This document shows, one piece after another, positions 50,298 to 58,806 of a stretch of DNA of 64,000 bases; the first letter of the stretch is position 1; each line of letters starts with the position of its first letter. A model generated the notes under the pieces. That model did no database searches. It was not told the DNA's origin and worked only from the letters and a program-made list of their open reading frames with translations. The position numbers and the translations under genes are program-made. The stretch spans positions 1 to 64,000 of the forward strand of contig JBPCJO010000040.1 in assembly GCA_051005235.1 (NCBI GenBank). The letters run 5' to 3'. This DNA comes from JALQXV01 sp051005235. Lineage in GTDB: Bacteria > Patescibacteriota > Saccharimonadia > Saccharimonadales > 2-12-FULL-41-12.

Positions 50298-50642
50298 CTA
50301 ACGGATCGTAGCAGTTGGAGCTACCGTGACTAAACCTTGGGTGTTCTGGTTGGCGGCAACACGATCGATCGACTGCAGACGGGCTGCGGCAAGTTCAAGT
50401 TCTTGGTGTTCTTTTTGAAGTTGTGAATGTTGTTTACTAAGGCCATCTATTGTGTAGCCATTCGCATTTGTTTTAGTAACCTGCGTTAAGTATAGCAGTC
50501 CAAGTAGACAGCTCATAATCACCAGCATGATGGTATTACTGATCGGTCCGAGGGTACGGACTTGCTCGTTAAAACTGACTGCGTTTTGGTGACGGACCGC
50601 AAAACGTTTTCGGCTCATGGCGGTTGAACTTGAGTAAGTCAT
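50298..50642 (-). CDS. FtsL-like bitopic membrane protein
   Basis: The 114-residue protein has a short cytoplasmic N-terminus, one membrane helix (TIMLVIMSCLLGLLYLTQV) and a coiled-coil outer part (LSKQHSQLQKEHQELELAAARLQSI). That is the layout of FtsL/DivIC. Sequence identity cannot confirm it, but its place between rsmH and ftsI is exactly that of ftsL. A long A-rich sequence precedes the start instead of a Shine-Dalgarno site. Confidence 0.75.
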   Translation of the reverse strand: MTYSSSTAMSRKRFAVRHQNAVSFNEQVRTLGPISNTIMLVIMSCLLGLLYLTQVTKTNANGYTIDGLSKQHSQLQKEHQELELAAARLQSIDRVAANQNTQGLVTVAPTATIR

Positions 50643-50691
50643 ATGCGTGTTTTCTTCTTTATGTTTTTATTTTTGTTTGTTTTTATTTTTC

Positions 50692-50733
50692 CGATACCAG
50701 AGGTGCCCTTGCGGACACCCCCAAGTGGTATCG
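50692..50733. promoter_or_regulatory. hairpin in the rsmH-ftsL interval
   Basis: CGATACCA pairs with TGGTATCG, with an inner GGTG/CACC stem. On the dcw (minus) strand it is followed by an A-rich, not T-rich, tract, so it is not a rho-independent terminator for the cluster. It may mark an RNA-processing or regulatory site. Confidence 0.45.
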
Positions 50734-50850
50734 TCGAACGTACAAGTTCACTGATAAAGTGCTTTTAAACTACTTTAACGTGTACTTTGTAAGCGCGGGA
50801 GTTGCTTTTGACCTGGATTGGCATAGTGCAAACACCCTTCCTTTTTATTT

Positions 50851-51726
50851 TTATTTTCGCTGCAAGGCTCGTAGCTTAGCGCTTCGGGCCCGCGGATTTG
50901 AGGAACTTTCTTGGGGAGTACACGTTACCGGTTGCTTGGTAAGCAGGCGTAAGTCCGCATCGTATCGGTTACCGCCGTGTTCGTTAAAATAACGCTTCAC
51001 CAGGCGGTCCTCGAGACTATGGAACGAGATAACGGCTAATCTGCCGCCTGGCTTCAGTAGTTGGTGCCATAATGGCAAACTTTTACTGAGCTGGTCGAGC
51101 TCGGCATTAACGGCGATGCGTAATGCCTGGAATATCCGTGCCTCTAGCCGTACTTTCGGGTAGCGCGGTGTACTCTTATTGATAATGCCAGCGAGTTCGG
51201 TGGTGGTCGCTATTGGGCGAGCCTCGATAATCGCGTCAACGATCCGGTTCGCGCCGCGGATTTCACCATACTTTTGCAAAATAGATACAAGATCTTCTTT
51301 GCTCCAAGTGTTAATGAGATCGCTTGCGGTAAGCGTGGTACGCGGATCCATGCGCATATCGAGTGGTCCATCGTTTTGAAACGAAAACCCCCGGCTGGCG
51401 TTGTCAAGGTGCGGTGACGATAAACCAATGTCGGCCAGTATCAGATCAAACCGTACGCCCTCATCATATAACTGCTGACTGGCTGCGTAAAAATCATTGT
51501 GCCTAATTTTGACACGCTGATCGTCTGCAAACATCGCCGTTAAGTGAGTGGTGGCATTTTCGTCACGATCCACCAATATTGCTTTTCCATTGTCGCTTAA
51601 CCTTTCTAACACGCGCCGAGCATGCCCACCATAGCCTGCGGTCAGGTCCAGGTAATGCTCTCCTGCGTGCGGGTCGAGATATGCGATAACTTCTTCGACT
51701 AATACTGGTATGTGTTTGTCTGTCAC
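50851..51726 (-). CDS. rsmH: 16S rRNA (cytosine1402-N4)-methyltransferase
   Basis: RsmH methylates C1402 in the 16S rRNA P-site region. The 291-residue protein opens HIPVLVEEVIAYLDPHAG, has the SAM-binding loop LDLTAGYGGHARRVLERL, ILADIGLSSPHLDNASRGFSF and the C-terminal VISFHSLEDRLVKRYF motif. It is the second gene of the dcw cluster, as in many bacteria (mraZ-mraW). The 395 bases between mraZ and rsmH are unusually long, AT-rich and hairpin-containing, with an A-rich tract before the start codon. Confidence 0.96.
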   Translation of the reverse strand: MTDKHIPVLVEEVIAYLDPHAGEHYLDLTAGYGGHARRVLERLSDNGKAILVDRDENATTHLTAMFADDQRVKIRHNDFYAASQQLYDEGVRFDLILADIGLSSPHLDNASRGFSFQNDGPLDMRMDPRTTLTASDLINTWSKEDLVSILQKYGEIRGANRIVDAIIEARPIATTTELAGIINKSTPRYPKVRLEARIFQALRIAVNAELDQLSKSLPLWHQLLKPGGRLAVISFHSLEDRLVKRYFNEHGGNRYDADLRLLTKQPVTCTPQESSSNPRARSAKLRALQRK

Positions 51727-52122
51727 TTACGTTTATTGTTTTATCTGGTGCTTGTTTTTTATTTTTGTTAAAAATTTTTGTTTTTTCAAGGTCACCTATT
51801 TAGCAGTCAGTTTTTTATTTTTTCATTTTTTATGATGTGACCATCGTTTTTGTTTTTGTTTTCTTATCCTAACGACTTGATGATAAGAAGGTCTTTTTTA
51901 GTCACCTTAGAACTTACGTTCTTCGGTAAAAGATTTTTAAAGTTTTTAGAGACTTATGTGTGAGGTGGAGTTTTGGGAGGTGTTTTTTTATAGAAGGTAC
52001 GAAGGTTTTTTCTCGTGGTTTGCCTTAATCCCACATACTGACTGCCAAATAGCTGACCTCGGATACTTGGTTCCGAATATCGACTGCTATTATTTGTTAA
52101 AGAACGCTCAAATCTACAGTAT
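51727..52122 (-). other. long structured intergenic region between mraZ and rsmH
   Basis: No gene is visible. On the minus strand the region carries several short stems (AGAAC/GTTCT, CTTATC/GATAAG, GGTCAC/GTGACC) and long A-rich runs just before the rsmH start. A control or processing element within the dcw transcript is possible, but no known riboswitch was recognised. Confidence 0.35.
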
Positions 52123-52488
52123 TCAGGTGGCTTTTGCCATAATACGCCAGTAACGGCCAACCCCTACCCCAACAATCTCACGGTCGACTCCGGCATAATC
52201 CAGAAGGTGCTGCTCGAGCGTAATCCGGCCTTGCTTGTCGTCGATGAGGGCTTCGATCTTTCCGGTCCGAAACTGGACGTTGAGATCAGCAATCCGCTCA
52301 TCAAGTATGTCACCCTCGAGACGCGGCTCTACCATGTTGTCCCAAACATCCTTGGGATACAGGTGAAGATACGCACCAAAGCCGCGAGTTACAACCGCTC
52401 CGCTCGCAAACTTATGACGAATTTCGGGCGGTATAGTAAGTCGCCTCTTTTCGTCAAGCTTGCGTTCGAAATAGTCGTTTGTCGCCAT
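52123..52488 (-). CDS. mraZ: transcriptional regulator MraZ
   Basis: MraZ is the DNA-binding regulator at the head of the dcw cluster. The 121-residue protein has the two AbrB-like half-domains, each with the DxxxR motif: LDEKRRLTIPPEIR and DDKQGRITLEQHLLDYAGV. It is about 20 residues shorter than E. coli MraZ, mainly at the C-terminus. Its promoter lies about 120 bases upstream and carries phased CCCAC repeats that could be its own operator. It would repress or tune the whole cluster. Confidence 0.93.
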   Translation of the reverse strand: MATNDYFERKLDEKRRLTIPPEIRHKFASGAVVTRGFGAYLHLYPKDVWDNMVEPRLEGDILDERIADLNVQFRTGKIEALIDDKQGRITLEQHLLDYAGVDREIVGVGVGRYWRIMAKAT

Positions 52489-52599
52489 ACTTACTGCTGC
52501 TTGTTGGTTGTGGTTGATAGATTTTTAATTTTTAGTGGTTTTTTATTTTTGATCGGTTAATGCCCGATTTCTAGTAACACTTTTGGTTACCTACGATTA

Positions 52600-52641
52600 C
52601 CCACTTACACAATCATACTACCCACCCTACCCCACATTCAA
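52600..52641 (-). promoter_or_regulatory. mraZ promoter with putative MraZ boxes
   Basis: On the minus strand TTGAAT (52636-52641), an 18-bp spacer and TATGAT (52612-52617) form a promoter. GTGGG units (CCCAC on plus) lie at 52631-52635, 52621-52625 and 52600-52604, that is 10 and 21 bases apart. E. coli MraZ binds TGGGN repeats about 10 bases apart, so these are likely operator half-sites overlapping the promoter. Confidence 0.65.
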
Positions 52642-52889
52642 TAGTTTTCTTGCGAATCACCCTTTGAAATGAAGCTACTTATCCACAGCTTTGCTAAACC
52701 GCTATATATAGCGCTTCAAATAAATGTATTACGCTAGCAGTAGCGTCTTAAAAAGCAACTCCAGCTAATGATGCTAAATATACCTTCTATGCTTTAAACA
52801 GGCATATATTGCTCTAGGTATACGCTAGAAATGGTGTTGTGTCATCGTAATACGGTATATTTATAGGGTTATCAATTGAGGAAGTAGTT

Positions 52890-53894
52890 ATGCATAGCCT
52901 AGAATCTCCTAATATTGCCATTATTTGCGGCGGCACTGGTGGTGCTGCGGTTCTTAGTGAGCTGAAATACTTTACTCCAAATATTACTGCTGCGGTTAAT
53001 ATGGCCGATGACGATGGATCGAGCGGAAAACTAGTCAGAAAATATGGCGTAATGCCGCCCGGCGACGTTAATCAGTGTCAGACTGCTCTTAGCAATAATG
53101 AAGGGCTGGCTCGGTCCTTACGAATAAGAGACGATGACGGGCATACACCTGGTAATTTATGGTTGGCTGAACTTGAGCTTAAGTTGGGTAGCTTTGAGAC
53201 AGCTGTGGATATAGTCAACCGAGAGCTTGATATAACTGGCCGGGTTCTTCCTGTGACACTACTACCCCATGTTTTAGCACTGCGCGATGGTAATGAAGAA
53301 GTTTTTGGAGAATCCAAGATTGGTCATCGTCAGTTTATAAGTAAAACTCCGACTGTCAGACTTGAGCCTAATGTCCCGCTCAATCCTAGGGTTGAAGCCG
53401 CCCTATATGCAGCCGATCAGATTGTAATTGCTCCCGGTAATCGCTACGGATCACTATTACCTGCGTTAGTGGTACGCGGCATGAAAGAAACACTACGCGA
53501 CTGCGACGCTCAATTGGTAATGATTTCTAATTTACTATATAAAAAGGCTGGCTTTAGCGGAGGGCACGTTGTCGACGACATACATACAATAGAGCGCCAC
53601 ATTGGTGAAGGAATTATTAATGTCACCCTATATAACACCAACTTGCCCTCGGCTGACATGATAGCCCGCTATGGTAATCCTGGTGAAACAGCAGTAGATA
53701 TTTCACCCGAACGATTTAACGAAGTATCCGCTCGAGCAATCGGTGCCCTACTACTCTCCCGAACAATAACTGAGAGTGACCTTAATGACACGTTAATAAG
53801 ACATCGGCGGACTCAGATCAAGCATGATGGGCGCGAAGTGGCTCGACAGCTGATGCAGATTGCCTCGTCACCAAAGCTTATGAAAGTTGTTTAA
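52890..53894 (+). CDS. YvcK/CofD-like protein (gluconeogenesis factor family)
   Basis: The 334-residue protein has the nucleotide-binding start IICGGTGGAAVLSELKYF, the DDGSSGKLVRKYGVMPPGDVNQC motif and IAPGNRYGSLLPALVVRGM. These define the CofD/YvcK superfamily. Bacterial YvcK binds UDP-sugars and is needed for cell shape and growth on gluconeogenic carbon, whereas CofD is a coenzyme F420 enzyme. With no F420 genes here, the YvcK role is favoured. A GAGGAAG ribosome binding site precedes the ATG. The 3' end overlaps the convergent GH1 gene by 17 bases. Confidence 0.88.
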   Translation: MHSLESPNIAIICGGTGGAAVLSELKYFTPNITAAVNMADDDGSSGKLVRKYGVMPPGDVNQCQTALSNNEGLARSLRIRDDDGHTPGNLWLAELELKLGSFETAVDIVNRELDITGRVLPVTLLPHVLALRDGNEEVFGESKIGHRQFISKTPTVRLEPNVPLNPRVEAALYAADQIVIAPGNRYGSLLPALVVRGMKETLRDCDAQLVMISNLLYKKAGFSGGHVVDDIHTIERHIGEGIINVTLYNTNLPSADMIARYGNPGETAVDISPERFNEVSARAIGALLLSRTITESDLNDTLIRHRRTQIKHDGREVARQLMQIASSPKLMKVV

Positions 53895-55152
53895 TACGCT
53901 CCGCAAACCAATGCGCACTTGGCCGTACGGTCCGTTTCATGCCATGCTCTCTGTCGACCGCTACCAGGCCAAATTTCGGCCACCAACCTTCGGCCCATTC
54001 AAAGTTATCTACCAAACTCCAATGCAAATAGCCACGCAAGTCGGCGCCGTCTGCCAGGGCTTTGTCCATGGCGGTTATCGTCTCTTCTAACCACCATTGG
54101 CGATGTTGGTCGGTCGCATCGGCTAAGCCATTTTCGGTTATAATAATCGGTTTTTTGTACTTTTTAGACAGACGCATGATGACATCGTAAATCCGGGCTG
54201 GCTCCATATACCAACCAAGGTCGCTGACGGTATCTTTTGGATTATCAAACACTACACCCTTCCAGTAATTAGTAAAATAGTGGTTCATGCCAATAAAATC
54301 TTGACTCCTACGGATACGGTTGTAAAACCATTCGTCCCAAACGTAGTCGCTCAGGCGGGCAGTCAGCCTTTGCAAGGGATTATTTTTATTTATGGCAAAA
54401 TTTGCGTTCGCCTGATGAGCGACACCAATTTGTAGTGTGGATTTATGCTTTTTAAGCACCTTATATGCAATCTTGTGGGCTTCTGCCAGATTGTAGTAGA
54501 CTCGCAGCGTGGTAACAATATTTTTTTGCTGGGGCGGCCAGTCGCCATTGAGGTAACTGAGCGTTACGTAGGAGTTAGCTTCGTTAATAGTGAGCACGTA
54601 TGTCACGTCGTCCAGCAATTCTTCGGCAATTTTTTTAACGAAACGTTTAAAGTAAACCAAGTTCTTGCGCTTGGCGAAAGCACCCTTCTCTTCAAACCAG
54701 AGCGGATTTGTCCAGTGCCAGATGTTTAAGAAGGGTTCGAGGCCTTGGGCGCGCAACTCGGCGATGTATTTTTTGTAATGATCGAGGGCGACCTGGTTCC
54801 ACTGGCCTTCTTGGGGTTCAATGCGCGACCACTCGATCCCAAACCGAAAGGCATTAAAGTTAAGGCTGCGGGCGATTGAAAAATCTTCTTTATAACGCGT
54901 AAGGTGTTTAACGCCATCTCCAGATACATAATTTTGTGGTTGCGTCATTGCTGGCTGTAGCTGCTTGTTATGCCACGCCGGTGTCCAGTCAAGTCGTCGT
55001 TGGGCGCCTGCCGCCCTTTCAGCGGCATGTCCTAGCTCCCAAACCGACCACTGGTTATGGGTACCTCCCTCAACTTGATGGCTGGCCGTACTGGCTCCCC
55101 AGAAAAAATCTTTTGGAAAATGGTCGGATCGCTTGCGGGCTTTTTGTTTCAT
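53878..55152 (-). CDS. glycoside hydrolase family 1 (beta-glycosidase)
   Basis: GH1 enzymes hydrolyse beta-linked glucosides, galactosides or 6-phospho-glycosides. The 424-residue protein opens with FFWGASTASHQVEG, has the acid/base Glu in TINEANSYV and the nucleophile Glu in IIITENGLAD, plus GYLHWSLVDNFEWAEGW. The usual TxNEP reads TINEA here. Both catalytic Glu residues are kept. No signal peptide is seen, so it acts in the cytoplasm. ATG 55152 is chosen because TATAGT ends six bases before it. Confidence 0.93.
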   Translation of the reverse strand: MKQKARKRSDHFPKDFFWGASTASHQVEGGTHNQWSVWELGHAAERAAGAQRRLDWTPAWHNKQLQPAMTQPQNYVSGDGVKHLTRYKEDFSIARSLNFNAFRFGIEWSRIEPQEGQWNQVALDHYKKYIAELRAQGLEPFLNIWHWTNPLWFEEKGAFAKRKNLVYFKRFVKKIAEELLDDVTYVLTINEANSYVTLSYLNGDWPPQQKNIVTTLRVYYNLAEAHKIAYKVLKKHKSTLQIGVAHQANANFAINKNNPLQRLTARLSDYVWDEWFYNRIRRSQDFIGMNHYFTNYWKGVVFDNPKDTVSDLGWYMEPARIYDVIMRLSKKYKKPIIITENGLADATDQHRQWWLEETITAMDKALADGADLRGYLHWSLVDNFEWAEGWWPKFGLVAVDREHGMKRTVRPSAHWFAERIKQLS

Positions 55153-55245
55153 AGAGAAACTATACACTTTTTACTGTAAGCTGCGCTACTCCCTGGATAA
55201 TACCTACTTTCTGGATTATCTATGAAATGGGTTCAATGTATCATT

Positions 55246-55340
55246 AGCGCACTTTTTAAAAGTATGAACTTAATGCATACTTTCAACTGATCATAGTATG
55301 AACTCTATTCATACTAAGTTTATACTTTTAAAAAGTGCGC
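55246..55340. repeat. long inverted repeat between divergent genes
   Basis: GCGCACTTTTTAAAAGTAT... (from 55246) pairs with the segment ending 55340 over about 26 bases with one mismatch. Two smaller AGTATG/CATACT hairpins lie in the loop. It sits between the divergent GH1 and zinc-ribbon genes, so it cannot be a terminator for either. Confidence 0.72.
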
Positions 55341-55421
55341 ATAATTAGTATTAATTCTTGAGGTAATATGTAGGACTCTAGCTACTGGTGCTGGAATTTG
55401 TGCGCGTAAAGTGCGATTATA

Positions 55422-55817
55422 ATGCTTATGTATTGTCCGGTTTGTAATTCACCACTTCAGATTTTATTGAGTGGTTGCTATATTTGCCCAAAGGGCGAAG
55501 GAGCTTTGGTTACCGCCGGCCATCTACTTGACCAAAACGAAGACCTGATCGAAAAGCTTAAAAGTGCGCCGCAAACCGTAGAAGGCCCTAATAACCATTT
55601 TGAACACGTCGTAGTTTGCCCGAGCTGTTCGTCAATAACCTATCGGGTAAACTACGGGCCGAGTAATCTTCATATTGATACCTGTTTGCAATGTCACTAC
55701 CGCTGGATCGACCGCGACGAATTTAAAAAGATAAAAGACCATCATGCCCAACTGCGTAATGCCGACTACGACTTGTTAATGGAGATTGAGAAGCAAATGA
55801 GCAAACTTAGTTCGTAA
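55422..55817 (+). CDS. zinc-ribbon protein, 131 aa
   Basis: The protein has two zinc-ribbon-like clusters. The first is MYCPVCNSPLQILLSGCYIC and the second is VCPSCSSITYRVNYGPSN followed by CLQCHYRWID. A helical acidic C-terminus follows. Such ribbons occur in TFIIB-type zinc-finger proteins and RNA- or DNA-binding accessory factors. The start could be ATG 55422 or ATG 55428; TATAAT overlaps the first. The 3' end overlaps the convergent helicase gene by 11 bases. The specific role is unknown. Confidence 0.75.
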   Translation: MLMYCPVCNSPLQILLSGCYICPKGEGALVTAGHLLDQNEDLIEKLKSAPQTVEGPNNHFEHVVVCPSCSSITYRVNYGPSNLHIDTCLQCHYRWIDRDEFKKIKDHHAQLRNADYDLLMEIEKQMSKLSS

Positions 55818-57345
55818 AGTCTTGGGTTATCTTAAGGATATCTGGTCCGTATTTGGCGACCTTATTAACGCCAAAACCGTTTATTGCCAGTAATTGGGCT
55901 TCGGAGCGTGGTAAACGGCGCGAAATTTCGTCGAGTGTTTTGTCGTGGGCAATAATGTAGGCTGGCAGGCTGTCGCTAGATGCGCGGCCGGCGCGCCAGC
56001 GACGTAAGGCTTCGAATAATTCCCGGTTGGGATTCGCTATGGGTTGTTCATCGGCCGCCTTTTCTACCACTACCGGGACCGGGACTTCACCGATTTCTTC
56101 GGCCAGCGCCAACGAGGCTGTCCGCAGATGTGCGTCGAACGCAAAAATCTGAGGGTGCAAGCGTAGTGCCATATCGTTAATCCCGCTTAGGTACAGCCCG
56201 TCAATTGAGCGAACCCGCGATAACGCTACGTAGCCCATTCCATAGGTAAACGCCCGACTTAGGTCGATTAGGGCGCTGTCGAGGCTCATTCCCTGACTTT
56301 TGTGAATGGTGATAGCCCAGGCAAGGCGCAACGGCAGCTGCGACACGCTGCCCCGCTCACGACCGTCTTCTTCGTAGCGCCAGCTATGCGGTTCGACGGT
56401 AATAATCTTATTATTAGCTTGTAAACGTACGCGCGGCCAGTCGCCGTCAAAATCAATTACTTGACCTCGAGTACCGTTGGCAAATCCGGCGGCAAAATTA
56501 TTGGCCACAAACATGACTTCGGCACCAATCTTTAACTCGAGCCGTTCGGGCGCCAAGACACTTTTTTGGAGTTGTTCGACCGATTGTTTGCGGCCCGTAG
56601 TATCCATTTCGTAGACCTCGACCTCGCCCGGCAATGCCGCCAATTGCTGGTCGTTAATGGTGTCTACGTTTACATTATGGGTGTAAAGTCGGGTTAGCAC
56701 CACTTCGCTTTCGTCGGGCTTCATACCAACCCGCTCTTGAAGGGTTTCGGCGTGGAATTCGTCAAAGGTGTCGGTACGTAAGGCGTTTAATAAACCGAGG
56801 AGCGCGCCATCATTCTGACGATGCTGGCTGGTTAAGTAACAGATAGCCGGATCCAACTCTTGCCACGCCCGAGAGGCATGCACAAAGTCATCGGGCTCAC
56901 GGCCGCGATTGATGGGTGGCAGCTGAAATAAATCGCCCGTTAGAATCACTTGCATGCCACCAAATGGCTCCGGGCTATCTCGGAGCAACTTAGCGACTTC
57001 GTTAATCATGTCGAGTCGCTTGCCATGCAACATTGAAGCTTCGTCAATAATTAATACGTCGGTCATATTGTAACGCTTGCGCAGCCGCGCGTTGTCGGCC
57101 AGCCAGACTTTATCTGTATTGGTAACTTCTTCGCGAATGCCAAGGCCAGACCAGGAGTGAATCGTCGTTCCGCCAAGATGAGTCGCCGCAATACCGGTGC
57201 TGGCCGTTACCGCCACTTCACTACCCTGCTTTTTAAGTTGGCGGATCAATTTATTAAGCACATATGTTTTGCCGCTACCGGCCGGACCCGTCAAAAAGAC
57301 CGATTTTCCAGACAACATAATATGTAGTGCTTGATCTTGCCGCAT
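55807..57345 (-). CDS. PIF1/RecD-like helicase with C-terminal HRDC-like region
   Basis: This superfamily 1B helicase has Walker A LTGPAGSGKTYVLNKLIRQL, the motif following it (ASTGIAATHLGGTTIHSWSGLGI), Walker B DVLIIDEASML and the C-terminal AWAITIHKSQGMSLDSALID with the GYVALSRVRS motif. The last 80 residues (LFEALRRWRAGRASSDSLPA) look like an HRDC nucleic-acid-binding domain. PIF1-type helicases resolve G-quadruplexes and R-loops. ATG 57345 matches family N-termini; a GTG at 57390 is an alternative. Confidence 0.9.
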   Translation of the reverse strand: MRQDQALHIMLSGKSVFLTGPAGSGKTYVLNKLIRQLKKQGSEVAVTASTGIAATHLGGTTIHSWSGLGIREEVTNTDKVWLADNARLRKRYNMTDVLIIDEASMLHGKRLDMINEVAKLLRDSPEPFGGMQVILTGDLFQLPPINRGREPDDFVHASRAWQELDPAICYLTSQHRQNDGALLGLLNALRTDTFDEFHAETLQERVGMKPDESEVVLTRLYTHNVNVDTINDQQLAALPGEVEVYEMDTTGRKQSVEQLQKSVLAPERLELKIGAEVMFVANNFAAGFANGTRGQVIDFDGDWPRVRLQANNKIITVEPHSWRYEEDGRERGSVSQLPLRLAWAITIHKSQGMSLDSALIDLSRAFTYGMGYVALSRVRSIDGLYLSGINDMALRLHPQIFAFDAHLRTASLALAEEIGEVPVPVVVEKAADEQPIANPNRELFEALRRWRAGRASSDSLPAYIIAHDKTLDEISRRLPRSEAQLLAINGFGVNKVAKYGPDILKITQDFTN

Positions 57346-57416
57346 GTTATTTATACAGTTCCCTCTAATTAGTTCCGCGGGCAATTGCACCGCCTAGTGG
57401 ACATTCAGTATAGCAT

Positions 57417-58406
57417 TTATGAAACACTCAAGATACTTCTTAGGGGCGTCATAACTGTCCTGCCGTCAAGAAGTTTGCCATGCACATACAATTCTTTGGT
57501 TGCAGAGACCTGGACTTGGGTATTGTTATTGACACGTTGATATGAACACTCAGACTGCAAGTAAATTGGTTCGACTTCGAGTATCTTTTCAAGGTTACTA
57601 AACTCGGTAACGGTGCTCTCTTCTTCTTCCATATCGGCTACTGCAATATCACGGGTCAGGATTCTAAGACCTTCTAGTAGCCCAATAGAGTTGAGATAGC
57701 TAATCCGTTGATGATTTTTTTCTACTTCATTTTCTTCTTCAATAAGAAGCTTATTGGCAAACGATCCTACTCTTTGGATTGTTTCCAGACGGCTGCTTGA
57801 TCGATCAAAAGCCAAGCACATGAGGTCTTCAAACGCCTCATCTCTACTCAGGTCTTTTATGCTGTGCGCATTAACCGGAACAGTTGGTACTATCTCGCTG
57901 TTGGCAGCGCGGACATACATGTAATCAGTTACGAGGTGATGGTTTCCATATTCATCCCAAAATCCTTTAGCCTTTCCTTGCAGCATATGGACCACACAAT
58001 ATAAGGGTCTCTCATTGTCGGGATCATAGACTTTTTTAATATTATAGCCGTAATACCTACCTCGAGGAACGATACGCGGACCTCCAGGAGGTAGTACCAT
58101 AGCTTTTATCTCTTTCGTATCAGGATCAATGCTAATTGTTAATGTATCGCCATATATTGAGACATCCTGGCCCATGAGTGGATTTATATTATCGAGCGCG
58201 ACCACTTCTTGGCAAATTTCAGTATGTCGTTTTCTTTGGCGTTCAACAACTTGTCGAGGCTCCTCCTCAGAATTAGGCATCTGGTTGCGGCCATTTTCGT
58301 AAATAATATAGTCAGTAGCTATCTCATCAAATTGAACTGCTTCGTCGTTAATGCGACGAACGATATCTAGAGGGCCATCATGAAGTGTTTCACTTGTTGA
58401 GCTCAT
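57417..58406 (-). CDS. hypothetical protein, 329 aa
   Basis: I do not recognise this protein. It is soluble and acidic, with a helical N-terminus (PLDIVRRINDEAVQFDEIATDY), a central beta-rich part (YGDTLTISIDPDTKEIKAMVLPP) and a predicted coiled coil (LLIEEENEVEKNHQRISYLN). No signal peptide, membrane helix or catalytic motif is evident. TATGAT lies eight bases before the ATG, again suggesting a leaderless message. It and the unrelated hypothetical protein at 58.8 kb flank a repeat element, so this is a small accessory patch between conserved genes. Confidence 0.7.
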   Translation of the reverse strand: MSSTSETLHDGPLDIVRRINDEAVQFDEIATDYIIYENGRNQMPNSEEEPRQVVERQRKRHTEICQEVVALDNINPLMGQDVSIYGDTLTISIDPDTKEIKAMVLPPGGPRIVPRGRYYGYNIKKVYDPDNERPLYCVVHMLQGKAKGFWDEYGNHHLVTDYMYVRAANSEIVPTVPVNAHSIKDLSRDEAFEDLMCLAFDRSSSRLETIQRVGSFANKLLIEEENEVEKNHQRISYLNSIGLLEGLRILTRDIAVADMEEEESTVTEFSNLEKILEVEPIYLQSECSYQRVNNNTQVQVSATKELYVHGKLLDGRTVMTPLRSILSVS

Positions 58407-58441
58407 CTGTTCTTATCATAAATTGATTTAGGAATAAGTAA

Positions 58442-58742
58442 ATAGGACTTTCGCACTTTTATGCAGATGCCAGAGTTTAGCTGAGACGAGCGAGAGCTTT
58501 TATATTTCTGGAGGGGTAGCCGTAGCTACACTCGATGCGAAAGATGAAAGTTCGCAGCCGCTCATAGCCATTCCAAAGCAAAACCTGCAGAATTAGGCTG
58601 ATGGATCAGTGAGTTAAATAGGTTCTTTTTGATCGAGGCATATCGGTAGATATGGCGAGTGAGGAAAGAACCTATTTAGCCGCTGAGGCGCAGTCTAAAA
58701 TGCAGGTAGAGCCTGGGCTGTAGAAAAGTGCGAAAGTCCTAT
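58442..58742. mobile_element. 301-bp non-autonomous element containing MITE core copy B
   Basis: The element is bounded by 19-bp perfect terminal inverted repeats (ATAGGACTTTCGCACTTTT, 58442-58460 and 58724-58742). It encloses the 120-bp core at 58586-58705, 117 of 120 identical to copy A at 7546-7665. To the left of the core is a stretch matching copy A's terminal repeat (CATTCCAAAGCAAAA). There is no open frame. It could be one MITE inserted into another or a composite element. No target duplication was certain. Confidence 0.78.
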
Positions 58743-58806
58743 ACAGCTTAAATGTGAGAAGTTACCGCTGCCAGACGTCGCAAACTCGTCGCTGTTTCGT
58801 TCCTCA

